A DNA stretch of 64,000 nucleotides from CAYNVQ01 sp964400735 (lineage in GTDB: Bacteria > Acidobacteriota > Aminicenantia > Aminicenantales > Aminicenantaceae): positions 324,030 through 388,029 of the forward strand of contig CAYNVQ010000004.1 of assembly GCA_964400735.1 (NCBI GenBank), read 5' to 3'. The notes beneath the pieces were generated by a model. It saw only the letters and a program-made list of their open reading frames with translations. It had not been told where the DNA came from and ran no database searches. This document shows, piece by piece, positions 24,860 to 33,475 of this stretch; position 1 is the first letter of the stretch, and every line of letters begins with the position of its first letter. Position numbers and translations under genes: made by a program.

Positions 24860-26620
24860 TTACTCTTCCTGGGGCTTTAATTTATCATACTCGATGATTT
24901 TTTTTAGCCACCAATCCGGATACTGGATACGGTTGAATTCCCGGGTCTTCACATCGTAGATGAACATCTTGTTGTACTTGACGAACAGATCATCACCCAG
25001 TTTCCACCAGGCATCCACCACGCTGTTGGCGTTGTTCAGGCAGTAATCGGTCAAAAACTCCTTGGCTTGGGCAGGATTCTTTTTGAACAGCTCACCGGCG
25101 ATTTGGTCGATGACCGGCAGCTTGTCCATCGCAGCGCCCTCCCACTTTTCCTGGACTTTTCGTACATCCTCTATAGCCAGAGAATATGCCACGTTGGTGT
25201 GGAAATCCACGTAGTCGAACGCCCATCTGGCCGATTCCCGGTTGAATTCCCAGTGGTCTCCTATCTCGAAGGAATGGGGGATTCCGTTGATCCCGGCATA
25301 AAGGGGCATGAAGCAGGAGGTGTCCTGGGCTCCGAAAGCCAGCCATACGATTCCTCCGATGGGGTGGGGAAGCCACCCTCTAGACTGGGTGACGGTCACA
25401 TACTCGGCCCGGTTGTCGCTGATGAATCGCTTGGTGTTGAAGTGTTCTCCTTCGAAGTCATAGGGTCTGGTCAGGTAGTTGGGGTTGGAGAAAGGACCTG
25501 CTTGGATGGTGTATCTCAGATCGAACATGGTATCATGGTATTTATCCCGGGTGAGCGCGATGACATCCTCGGCCGACAATTTTTTATCCGGTTTCACAGA
25601 AAAGGGAAGATCAAAGTTGAGTGTATCTGCACTGAATTTTTGGGAAGGCGCGACAAGGTCGAAGAACCGCCACAGACGGGCGTGCCACCCTCTGGTGTTG
25701 ACGGCGCTGCCTTCACTATCTTCTTTGGTGGCATATGCTTTTTTCCAGTTAAAGGGCTCGCCACTATCAGGGTTATAGTACCCTTTTTCGACAGCGTAGG
25801 AGACGGCGTTGGGGGAGGCCAGGAAATAGTCGGGATTGTCCAGGTCGATCTCTCCAATACGCGACTCATTCGGACACACGCTGACATGATCGTCGGGAAC
25901 CCTTTGGGCACACCATACAGCGCCAGGCTTGCCGCTCTTCGGCGTCCAAAGCGGACCTACGGGCATGATTTCGAAGATCCACACTTCTTTAGTATCGGCC
26001 ACAGCCAGCATCTCTCCGGTATCGGTGAATCCGTAACCATACTGTTCACCCAGCGATCCCATGAGCTTGACGGCTTCCCGTGCTGTTTTGCACCGCTCCA
26101 TGGCTAGCAGGGTCAGCATGGTGATGTCGAATTTTGCGGAAGGGGTGGGGTTGTTCATCTCATTTCGGCATCCGATGGTCGATTCTCCCATGGCCAGTTG
26201 TTGATCGTTCATGTACCCGAACGCTCCATGGAGATAAGCGTAGGTATGCTCTACCTGGGGGATTTCGACGCCGGTGAAGTTGTTTTTGTAAATTTCCCAT
26301 TTCAGACCCTGTTCCGGAGGAAAGGTTTTGAACTGGTCGATATGATAGATCTTCTGGGTGGATTTTGGTTCGTGATCTGCAGCGGGCACATACCGCCAGG
26401 TCCAGTCACACAATCCGCAGTCGCAGGTATGGGTTGTCATCACCGAGCCATCGACCGAAGCGTCCTTTCCGACGATGATGACCGTGCAGGCATCCAGGGG
26501 TTTTTCGAGAATGGCCCTATCAATACCATTTCCCTCTGAGGGTGAAAAGGCTAGGATGATCGCCACGGCCGCGGTGGCAAACAAGATACAGCTAAAAACC
26601 AGGATCTTTTTTTTCGTCAC
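24860..26620 (-). CDS. C69 family dipeptidase (Ntn hydrolase), exported
   Basis: A 586-residue protein with an N-terminal signal/anchor, then 'LDACTVIIVGKDASVDGSVM', in which Cys45 is the expected N-terminal nucleophile after self-cleavage, as in C69 dipeptidases. Other family blocks: 'GAFGYMNDQQLAMGESTIG', 'AREAVKLMGSLGEQYGYG' and 'SVCPNESRIGEIDL'. The family hydrolyses a broad range of dipeptides. The start is GTG at 26620, chosen because GGGAGG lies 7 bases before it; the ATG at 26665 would put that ribosome site inside the gene. A dispersed repeat separates it from the aspartoacylase-like gene. Confidence 0.88.
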   Translation of the reverse strand: MTKKKILVFSCILFATAAVAIILAFSPSEGNGIDRAILEKPLDACTVIIVGKDASVDGSVMTTHTCDCGLCDWTWRYVPAADHEPKSTQKIYHIDQFKTFPPEQGLKWEIYKNNFTGVEIPQVEHTYAYLHGAFGYMNDQQLAMGESTIGCRNEMNNPTPSAKFDITMLTLLAMERCKTAREAVKLMGSLGEQYGYGFTDTGEMLAVADTKEVWIFEIMPVGPLWTPKSGKPGAVWCAQRVPDDHVSVCPNESRIGEIDLDNPDYFLASPNAVSYAVEKGYYNPDSGEPFNWKKAYATKEDSEGSAVNTRGWHARLWRFFDLVAPSQKFSADTLNFDLPFSVKPDKKLSAEDVIALTRDKYHDTMFDLRYTIQAGPFSNPNYLTRPYDFEGEHFNTKRFISDNRAEYVTVTQSRGWLPHPIGGIVWLAFGAQDTSCFMPLYAGINGIPHSFEIGDHWEFNRESARWAFDYVDFHTNVAYSLAIEDVRKVQEKWEGAAMDKLPVIDQIAGELFKKNPAQAKEFLTDYCLNNANSVVDAWWKLGDDLFVKYNKMFIYDVKTREFNRIQYPDWWLKKIIEYDKLKPQEE

Positions 26621-26650
26621 TTTGTCCTCCCTTTGGTAAAAGATTGAGCT

Positions 26651-26764
26651 TTGACCCAAAGTCATGGGAAATTAAATGCAGATCTTGGTGCAAGGCAATG
26701 CCGGAGCGGAATTGAATGGCGTAAGAAAACTGAACTGGAGCGAAGACATTTCCCTGCACCTTAG
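26651..26764 (-). repeat. Dispersed repeat family 2, inverted copy with a partial forward piece
   Basis: Bases 26651-26721 are the reverse complement of the family-2 unit seen at 48982-49080 (shared cores GGAAATTAAATGCA and CGGAGCGG). Bases 26739-26764 then repeat the ACATTTCCCTGCA part in forward orientation. The copy is therefore an imperfect inverted pair between two genes. Confidence 0.6.
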
Positions 26765-26829
26765 AGTTATTCCTCATTCCCGTCCCTTTGGGAAAGCCTC
26801 TAAGATTTTATTGATGAATATATGGGCAT

Positions 26830-28011
26830 TCAATTCAAATAGATTCTTTTCGGGTCCGCCTCGTCGGGATCGTGGTAGTAATACCCCACGCCGTTTTTGA
26901 CCACCTCGGCGTATTTCGGCACATTTTCGACAGATATGGGCTTATCCGGAAATTTTTTGCTGTATTGACGCATCAGCTCCAATACCACCGAACAGTGCTG
27001 TCCCACCCTTTTGGCCATGGGCCATCCTGTCTCATCATACGGCACGAACAGTTTCCCTTCCTTTGCCAGGCTCAACAGGAAGGGGTCCTTGCCATCTAGA
27101 AGAAGTTCCACGGTTTTCGGTCCTGTTGGCTGGTCGAGAAAGGGGATGGGTGCTTCCAGAAGAAAGGGCATGGCATCCGAATAATCGCCGATCTCCCGGT
27201 GGGAAAGCCCCCTGAACCCGGTAGGGGAGGGTTCGACATGGTTGTCGAATTTTTCCATGGCCTTGACCGTTAAAGAGGTCAGGGTAGCGATCCGTGTGGA
27301 TTTGTCGGGCGCTACGATACAGTTGGTGACCGGGAACATGGTCTCCGCTCCATGGAGATCGATGGCCACATCCACATTTTCCTCCCGGATGACCTGCATG
27401 GCCGCATAGGTCACCTTTTCCATGAGCGGCCCGTTCGGCCTTCCCGGCCAGGTGCGGTTGGTGTTGCGGGCGTCGATGAAGGAGAGGAGCTGCCTGTCGG
27501 GGTAGTGGATATAAACATCCGGATCAGGCCATTGGTCCAGCCAGGAAGCATCCCTGTTCCCCATCCGGAACTTTTTGCTTCCCCACTCCGTTGCGATCTC
27601 GAAATAGAGTGGATAGCCATCTCCAGGCCGGGTGTTCAGGCTGGCGCTGTGGTTGAATTCAGGAATGATGATCAGGGTCCCTTTTTCCACCACGGCATTT
27701 TCGAGAAAGATTAAACTGGAGAGGATGGCGGCCGGCTCGTTGGCATGGGTGTTGGCCATTATCAATACTTTTCCGCCCTCTTCTCTGCCTTTAAGGAAGA
27801 ACACATAGGTGTCGGCCATGGTTCCCTTGAGGCCTGGGCAATAATCGCTCAATTTTTTGACCTGCGAAATGCCGGGTCCGGCCACAAGAGGCAGTTGGAA
27901 ATGCCGGTGCCTGTAAAGATCCACTCCCCCCACTATCATCAAGGCTCCTATGAGAGCCAGAAACACGATCTTTGTTAGCCAAATGCGCTTCATCGTTTTT
28001 TCCGTTTTCAT
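26830..28011 (-). CDS. Membrane-anchored succinylglutamate desuccinylase/aspartoacylase-like M14 protein
   Basis: A 393-residue protein with an N-terminal membrane anchor (about 12-28) and a zinc-carboxypeptidase-like domain: 'MANTHANEPAAIL' supplies the HxxE zinc ligands, 'DARNTNRTWPGR' the substrate Asn-Arg pair and 'DVAIDLHGAE' the third zinc His. This is the aspartoacylase/succinylglutamate desuccinylase subfamily, which removes acyl groups from amino acids or works on peptides. Its ATG overlaps the stop of the 51-residue membrane protein gene (ATGA), and that gene follows a transporter, so uptake and hydrolysis of an acylated amino acid or peptide is a reasonable inference. Confidence 0.82.
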   Translation of the reverse strand: MKTEKTMKRIWLTKIVFLALIGALMIVGGVDLYRHRHFQLPLVAGPGISQVKKLSDYCPGLKGTMADTYVFFLKGREEGGKVLIMANTHANEPAAILSSLIFLENAVVEKGTLIIIPEFNHSASLNTRPGDGYPLYFEIATEWGSKKFRMGNRDASWLDQWPDPDVYIHYPDRQLLSFIDARNTNRTWPGRPNGPLMEKVTYAAMQVIREENVDVAIDLHGAETMFPVTNCIVAPDKSTRIATLTSLTVKAMEKFDNHVEPSPTGFRGLSHREIGDYSDAMPFLLEAPIPFLDQPTGPKTVELLLDGKDPFLLSLAKEGKLFVPYDETGWPMAKRVGQHCSVVLELMRQYSKKFPDKPISVENVPKYAEVVKNGVGYYYHDPDEADPKRIYLN

Positions 28012-28163
28012 TTAACCCGCAGCACCCTAAGAATGAGAGGGATCAGAACCAGCAGATAAAGGATCATATCATTGGCGCTTTTTTTCTCTTTGATAAAATT
28101 CCAAAGCAAGATACCTATCAGATAAACGCATATCACGTAATAGAAAATCATGATCAGAGGCAT
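28008..28163 (-). CDS. 51-residue membrane protein, translationally coupled
   Basis: A short gene encoding 51 residues starting MPLIMIFYYVICVYLIGILL and ending LRVLRVK. It has two hydrophobic helices separated by a charged 'KEKKSAND' turn. AGGGAGATG precedes the ATG at good spacing. It starts 15 bases after the transporter stop, and its own stop overlaps the next ATG (ATGA). The length, hydrophobicity and tight coupling on both sides argue for a real gene. I do not recognise a family. It may be a small subunit of the transporter, comparable in position to the small subunits of some secondary carriers. Confidence 0.68.
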   Translation of the reverse strand: MPLIMIFYYVICVYLIGILLWNFIKEKKSANDMILYLLVLIPLILRVLRVK

Positions 28164-28178
28164 GGTTTCATCTCCCTG

Positions 28179-29492
28179 TCACATACTCCATCTTACCAGA
28201 AAATCCAGTTTGGCGCTGAATACGACCATCAGGATGCCCACGATGGTTATCACGATCCAGGGAAGCCAGGTGCTTTTCAAGAAAGACCAGTAGCTGCCCT
28301 TGTATTCGGAGACCATAACAGAGAGCCGTCCGATCAAGGCAGTGGGCGGCAATCCGTCGCCCAGCGGCCAGAGAAGGCTCAAGCCGGCCAGAGCGACCGT
28401 GGCATGGAGGCCTATGGAATCCAAAAACCAGATGAGCGGTATACCCAAAATGGCGGCTGCCCCATAGGTCAACACTCCCTCTGAAACCGGGATCACCACG
28501 GCCAGGGAGATGAACAGCAATACAAGCGGCGTGCTGATGACAGCAAAAGAGAGCAATCCCCGTACACCTGTAGCGGTCATAATCTGCTGGAGCATACCCA
28601 CAACGATCATTGTGGCCAGCAAAGGAAGGAGCTTTTTCATGGTATCGGCCGAAAGTTTGAGGATGTTGATCCTTTTCGGGCTGAGAAGCCAGGCCGCCAA
28701 GGCGGCTACCGTAAATTCCAGGGGCAATCCCAATATGGGGATATCGAAAGGCCATATACGATAGGCCATGACGAGACCGAAAAAGATAAGAAAGGGAACG
28801 AGCACCCGCCACCAGCTCATTTTTGCCGGGACCTCGGGCATTTCTTGCAGCACGGTTTCCCGGTCCATCCTGCTTTCTCTCTTCCATCCCAGAGTGAGGA
28901 CCGTGAATATGCCCAAGATGAGAACTGGAATACCCAAGGGGAGTTCGAAACCCACATAAGGGATGGCTGTCCCAGCGCAGGTGATCATGGCCCAGATATT
29001 CACGGGCGGGGCTGCCGCACTCAAACCGGCGACGATAAAAATAATGGCTGCCACCTTGCGTTTGGGAATCCCGAGATACCCGAGGGCTAGCGCTGTCGGG
29101 GCTCCTACCACCAGTAGGGACACACTTCCCGCACCAGTGAGAGCGCCCGGAATGAGGATGATGATCATCAGGAGAAGCAGAGCTACCATGCGGACATTAT
29201 AGAAATACTTGATCGTGGCCCGTACCACATAGTTTACTCCGCCGGACTCATTGACGATGGCCATGAAAATGGTCGCCGTGGAAAAGACGAGGATAACATC
29301 CAGGTATGTAAAAGAGCCTTCGACAAGATGACGGGGCAATTGGAGCAAAGGGGGAGTGTCCAGAAAAGCGCCGGCGATGCCTCCGGCTACGGCCGAGGCA
29401 AGCATGCTGATTTCGACGGAAAGCCTGTTCGCCTTGGCCACGGCGTAGGCGGCGACCATAATGATGAGAATGATACCGATCTGAAGCTGCAT
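28179..29492 (-). CDS. IT-superfamily (TRAP DctM / DcuC-like) secondary transporter
   Basis: A 437-residue polytopic protein with about 11-12 hydrophobic helices and the two-half layout of the ion transporter superfamily. Each half has a small-residue/Pro hairpin region ('LIPGALTGAGSVSLLVVGAP' in the first, 'PVSEGVLTYGAAAILGIP' in the second). It resembles TRAP large subunits, but I see no separate periplasmic binding protein. It probably imports an organic anion or acylated amino acid used by the downstream aspartoacylase-like enzyme. ATG at 29492 is taken as start. There is no Shine-Dalgarno, and the promoter places the mRNA start only about 7 bases upstream. Confidence 0.7.
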   Translation of the reverse strand: MQLQIGIILIIMVAAYAVAKANRLSVEISMLASAVAGGIAGAFLDTPPLLQLPRHLVEGSFTYLDVILVFSTATIFMAIVNESGGVNYVVRATIKYFYNVRMVALLLLMIIILIPGALTGAGSVSLLVVGAPTALALGYLGIPKRKVAAIIFIVAGLSAAAPPVNIWAMITCAGTAIPYVGFELPLGIPVLILGIFTVLTLGWKRESRMDRETVLQEMPEVPAKMSWWRVLVPFLIFFGLVMAYRIWPFDIPILGLPLEFTVAALAAWLLSPKRINILKLSADTMKKLLPLLATMIVVGMLQQIMTATGVRGLLSFAVISTPLVLLFISLAVVIPVSEGVLTYGAAAILGIPLIWFLDSIGLHATVALAGLSLLWPLGDGLPPTALIGRLSVMVSEYKGSYWSFLKSTWLPWIVITIVGILMVVFSAKLDFLVRWSM

Positions 29493-29505
29493 GGTTAGGG
29501 GCAAT

Positions 29506-29533
29506 TGTATAGTTGCTGTGACGGGTTAGTCAA
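29506..29533 (-). promoter_or_regulatory. Promoter of the transporter/aspartoacylase operon
   Basis: Minus strand TTGACT (29533-29528), 16 bases, TATACA (29511-29506). The predicted start is near 29499, only about 7 bases before the ATG, so the mRNA would be nearly leaderless. Confidence 0.55.
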
Positions 29534-29681
29534 GAAAAAACCAAAATTACCTTCTATCCCTCCTTATCTTGCGGGTGTGTTCGGGATAGACTGGAGAATG
29601 TGAATAAAAGAAGGAATTTATATGCAAATGCCTGGAAATTTATCCATATCTTATGATAAATAGAAAAGGAGAGGGATTTTT

Positions 29682-29879
29682 ATGGCGAAATTTTTTCTTT
29701 GGCTGATTTTGCTGGTGCTTTGCTGGCCCCTTGCCCTACTGGCCTTGCTCCTTTATCCGATCGTGTGGCTGATTCTCATTCCCTTCCGGCTCATCGGCAT
29801 AACCGTGGATGCCGTCTTCAGGTTGCTGAAGGCGATCATCACCTTTCCGGTTCGAGTTCTTAGGGGGCCGAGAAAATAG
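29682..29879 (+). CDS. Small membrane protein (65 aa)
   Basis: A 65-residue protein that is almost wholly hydrophobic: two segments (FLWLILLVLCWPLALLALLL and IVWLILIPFRLIGI) followed by an amphipathic 'VFRLLKAIITFPVRVLRG' tail and a basic end. GGAGAGG lies about 5 bases before the ATG. It precedes the sulfatase by 37 bases on the same strand. Family not recognised; similar short, Pro/Trp-containing membrane proteins are common in this phylum. Confidence 0.65.
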   Translation: MAKFFLWLILLVLCWPLALLALLLYPIVWLILIPFRLIGITVDAVFRLLKAIITFPVRVLRGPRK

Positions 29880-29916
29880 TCTCCCTTCGTGCAGTCATCC
29901 ATCGAGGAGGAATTTT

Positions 29917-31308
29917 ATGAAAAACATATCTCGACGGGATTTCATCAAAGTATCTTCAGCGGGCCTGTTGGGGACAGCAGTAACCCTGGGCATGCAGTCT
30001 TGCCTGGGCACCGCAGCCAAGCCGAATTTCGTGTTTTTTATGACCGACGATCAGAGGTGGGATGCGATGAGCTGTGCGGGAAACGAAATACTCAAGACTC
30101 CCAATATGGACAGGATTGCCCAGGAAGGCGTTCGTTTCGAGAACATGTTCGTCACCACATCCCTTTGCGGTCCGAGCCGGGCCTCTTTTTTGACTGGAAA
30201 ATATGTCCACAATCATGGTGTCCGGCTGAACGGCGGAGAGCTTTCTCTTGATCAAAAAACATTTCCCGAATGGCTCAAAGAAGCCGGGTACGAGACGGCA
30301 TTCATCGGCAAATGGCACAACAAAGACCTGGGAAAAGGACGAGGATTCGATTACACCTTCGGTTTCGAAGGCCAGGGTCGGTATCACGATCCTATCATCT
30401 CTGAAAACTTCGGCCTTCCTGAAGAATACAAAGGCTATGTAACGGATATACTGACGGATCACGCCATCGAATTTCTGGAAAAGGAGCACGATAGACCGTT
30501 CTGCCTTATCCTTTGGTTCAAGGCCCCTCATCGAAGCTGGCTCCCGGCCAAGAGATTCGAAAACGTGTACGAGGATATCAAAATGCCCGAGCCTCCGACT
30601 TTTAACGATACATACGAGGGTCGGCCGGATGCGGTGAAAAATGCGGACATGAAAATCGGCGATTTCGAGGATGTCCCCGATCTGGATACTTTTCTAAAAA
30701 ATTACTACCGTACCCTTCTGGGAGTGGACGAAAATGTGGGACGGATTCTGGACACCCTGGATAAACTGGCATACACGAAAAACTCGGTGGTGATTTACAG
30801 CGGGGACAATGGATTCTTTTTAGGGGAGCACCATTTTTTCGATAAAAGATTGATGTATGAGCCTTCCATCCGGGTTCCCCTTCTGGTCCGGTATCCCAGG
30901 ATGGTCCGTCCGGGAACGACCAACCAGGAGATGGTCCTGAATGTGGATGTGGCCCCTACCATCCTTGACCTTTCCGGCATAGAACTCCCCCCAGAGATGG
31001 ATGGAAAAAGCCTGAAGCCGCTTCTGGAGGGGAAGGGTGTTCCCTGGAGAAGCGATTTTCTGTATGAGTACTACGAATACCCTGCCGTTCATATGATTCG
31101 AAAGAACCGGGGGATCCGGACCAAACGCTGGAAATACATCCATTATTTCGAAGATCCAGAGGAGTTCGAACTCTATGATATTCAGAATGACCCCAATGAG
31201 GTGAATAACTTGTATTCCAACCCGGCCTACACGGATGTGGTCGCCCAATTGAAGGAAAAGATGATTGAACTCCGGAGAGAATTGAAGGACCCGGATCTGA
31301 CAGACTGA
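29917..31308 (+). CDS. Tat-exported sulfatase
   Basis: A 463-residue protein with a twin-arginine signal (SRRDFIKVSSAGLLG) and the sulfatase fold. The formylglycine signature is Cys84 in 'CGPSRASFLTGKY'. Calcium ligands are the Asp pair in 'FMTDDQRWD' (44-45) and the Asp-Asn in 'SGDNGFFLGEHHFFDKR'. The CxPSR type needs a formylglycine-generating enzyme encoded elsewhere. Closest in pattern to N-acetylglucosamine-6-sulfatase-like and heparan/choline sulfatase-like enzymes; the substrate is unknown. It fits with the heparinase-like lyase and GH92 as part of a sulfated-glycan programme. GAGGAGG lies 6 bases before the ATG. Confidence 0.9.
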   Translation: MKNISRRDFIKVSSAGLLGTAVTLGMQSCLGTAAKPNFVFFMTDDQRWDAMSCAGNEILKTPNMDRIAQEGVRFENMFVTTSLCGPSRASFLTGKYVHNHGVRLNGGELSLDQKTFPEWLKEAGYETAFIGKWHNKDLGKGRGFDYTFGFEGQGRYHDPIISENFGLPEEYKGYVTDILTDHAIEFLEKEHDRPFCLILWFKAPHRSWLPAKRFENVYEDIKMPEPPTFNDTYEGRPDAVKNADMKIGDFEDVPDLDTFLKNYYRTLLGVDENVGRILDTLDKLAYTKNSVVIYSGDNGFFLGEHHFFDKRLMYEPSIRVPLLVRYPRMVRPGTTNQEMVLNVDVAPTILDLSGIELPPEMDGKSLKPLLEGKGVPWRSDFLYEYYEYPAVHMIRKNRGIRTKRWKYIHYFEDPEEFELYDIQNDPNEVNNLYSNPAYTDVVAQLKEKMIELRRELKDPDLTD

Positions 31309-31339
31309 ATAAAATAATCTAGTAAAGAGAGGAGGGCGG

Positions 31340-33223
31340 ATGTCCCTATTGAGAGACTATTTTTTCCCACATTGGAAAGTTTTCTTCTTGGTGTCCGGAC
31401 TGCTTTTTGCCGTTTCCGGGATAAAAGCCCAGAGAACGGAAAAGCCCGTGCTTCACGGCAGTCATTGGGTGGCCATTACCGGAAAACCTTTGGCGGCCAC
31501 GGCGGGAGCCATGATCTTCCAGCAGGGCGGCAATGCCGTCGATGCTGCTTGTGCCATGCTAGGAGCCACCTGCACCATGTATGATGTATTGAGTTGGGGA
31601 GGGGAGACCCAAGCCCTGATCTACAATCCCCAAACCAATAAGGTTATCGGCGTCAATGCTCTGGGAGTCGCTCCAACCGGAGCTACGGCCGAATTTTTCA
31701 AGGAAAAAGGGATGGAATTTCCCCCGAGTTATGGTCCGCTGGCGGCTGTTACGCCGGGAACGCCCGGTGGCCTAATGGTCATGCTGGCAGAATTCGGAAC
31801 CATGAGCCTTGGAGAAGTCCTTTCCCCTTCCATCCAGATGGCTGATGGCTACCCGATCGAAGAACAGTGCGCTAACAGTATAGAAAGAGGCAGGAGGCAG
31901 ATTAAACAATGGCCCTATTCCAGGCAGGTTTTGCTCCCCCATCTCGGCGAGGGCCGGGAGGCCCCCTATCCTGGAGAAATCTTCCGCCAGCCCGATCTTT
32001 TGGACACGCTGAAGAAATTGGTGGAAGCCGAACGCAAAGCTCTGGATGCGGGAAACAGCCGTAAGGAGGCCATCTATGCCGCCTATGACCGGTTCTACAA
32101 GGGGGACATTGCCCGGGAGTTCGTCAGGGGGTGCCAGGAACAGGGCGGCCAGATCACCATGCAGGACCTGGCTAATTGGCAGGTATATCTCGAAGAACCA
32201 GTGAAGTCCACCTACAAGGACATCGAGGTTTATAAACTAACGACCTGGGTGCAGGGGCCGGTCCTTCTCCAGATGCTGAACATGCTGGAAAATTTCGACC
32301 TCCAGTCCATGGGTTACAACAGTGCCCGTTATATCCATACGCTCTATCAGGTGATGAATCTGGCGTTTGCCGACCGTGATTTTTACTACGGCGACCCTTA
32401 TTTTCCGCCCGAAGAGCCGATAAAAGGCCTGCTCTCCAAGGAATACGCCAAAGAAAGGATCAAATTAATCAACTGGGAGCAAAATGATTCATCGATAGGG
32501 CCCGGTGATCCTTACCTTTATGAAGGGAAGAAGAATCCCTATTTAAAATATGTGGAAGGATTTCATGAGGCATGGAAAGCCAGACAGGATTCCGAAAGAA
32601 TGACCTCCGAGGAAGCGGAGGCTCTGGACGAACTCTTCCATTCCGGTACCACATCTATTCAGGCAGTTGACAAAAGCGGCTGGGTAGTGTCAGTGACGCC
32701 CAGCGGCGGCTGGATACCGGTCTGTATCGCGGGAAGAACGGGAATCGGAATGAGCCAGCGGGCGCAGAGTTTTGTGCTGGATGAGGCCAAAAACCCCTTC
32801 AATGTCATCGAGCCGGGTAAAAGACCCCGGGCTACCCTGACCCCGAGCATTGCCCTGAAGGACGGTAAACCCTTTATCTCCTTTTCCATCCAAGGGGGCG
32901 ATACCCAGGACCAGAACTGCCTCCAGTTCTTCTTGAACATGGTCGAGTTCGGAATGAACGTCCAGCAGGCGTGCGAAGCCGCCAATATCGTCAGCTACCA
33001 AATGTACAGCTCTTTCGGCAATCATGCGGCGAGCCCTGGAAGACTGCAGTTGAACGAAAAGGTGCCTGAATGGGTCAGGGATAAGTTGAGAGAGATGGGG
33101 TACAGACTGGATTTCAGCCGTTATACTTCAGGTCCGATGAATGCGGTCTTCTTTGACTGGAAACACGGCACATTCTGGGGAGGGTCCAGCAATCACGGCG
33201 AGGACTATGGTATCGCTTGGTAA
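31340..33223 (+). CDS. Gamma-glutamyltransferase family protein, exported
   Basis: A 627-residue protein with an N-terminal signal sequence (VFFLVSGLLFAVSGIKAQ). The large-subunit part has 'QQGGNAVDAACAMLGATC', 'GATAEFFKEKG' and 'AAVTPGTPGGLMVMLAEFG'. The autocleavage site and nucleophile are Thr437 in 'HSGTTSIQAVDKSGWVVS'. The small-subunit part has 'GIGMSQRAQSFVLDEAKNPF' and 'GKRPRATLTPSIALKDGKP'. This is an Ntn hydrolase that should split gamma-glutamyl bonds or act as an acylase in the periplasm. The usual glycine pair at the oxyanion site reads 'SIQGGDTQDQN'. It follows the sulfatase by 31 bases; the functional link is unclear. Confidence 0.88.
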   Translation: MSLLRDYFFPHWKVFFLVSGLLFAVSGIKAQRTEKPVLHGSHWVAITGKPLAATAGAMIFQQGGNAVDAACAMLGATCTMYDVLSWGGETQALIYNPQTNKVIGVNALGVAPTGATAEFFKEKGMEFPPSYGPLAAVTPGTPGGLMVMLAEFGTMSLGEVLSPSIQMADGYPIEEQCANSIERGRRQIKQWPYSRQVLLPHLGEGREAPYPGEIFRQPDLLDTLKKLVEAERKALDAGNSRKEAIYAAYDRFYKGDIAREFVRGCQEQGGQITMQDLANWQVYLEEPVKSTYKDIEVYKLTTWVQGPVLLQMLNMLENFDLQSMGYNSARYIHTLYQVMNLAFADRDFYYGDPYFPPEEPIKGLLSKEYAKERIKLINWEQNDSSIGPGDPYLYEGKKNPYLKYVEGFHEAWKARQDSERMTSEEAEALDELFHSGTTSIQAVDKSGWVVSVTPSGGWIPVCIAGRTGIGMSQRAQSFVLDEAKNPFNVIEPGKRPRATLTPSIALKDGKPFISFSIQGGDTQDQNCLQFFLNMVEFGMNVQQACEAANIVSYQMYSSFGNHAASPGRLQLNEKVPEWVRDKLREMGYRLDFSRYTSGPMNAVFFDWKHGTFWGGSSNHGEDYGIAW

Positions 33224-33475
33224 GCAAGAACGAGGACTTCTTTTCCCTTTTTTCGATTCTCAAAAACTTATCTGGATCTGGTCATAAATTATTTTAAAAA
33301 AATTTTATCTATTAAATCAGCATTTTTAATTCTACGGGCGAGCCTATATTGCAGGGTAGAATAGGTTGGCCTTGACTCGTGAATAATCTAGGTTAGTTAT
33401 GCTGGCTTTCTGGCCTGTTCCGGCAGTGGACCAGTGTGAAATTCGATGTTCATTTTTGTTGATTGAAAAAGATTT

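Noticed and set aside
25067..26107. 346-codon frame on the plus strand
   Set aside because: Antisense shadow of the C69 dipeptidase, which has a clear nucleophile motif and a GTG start with a ribosome site.
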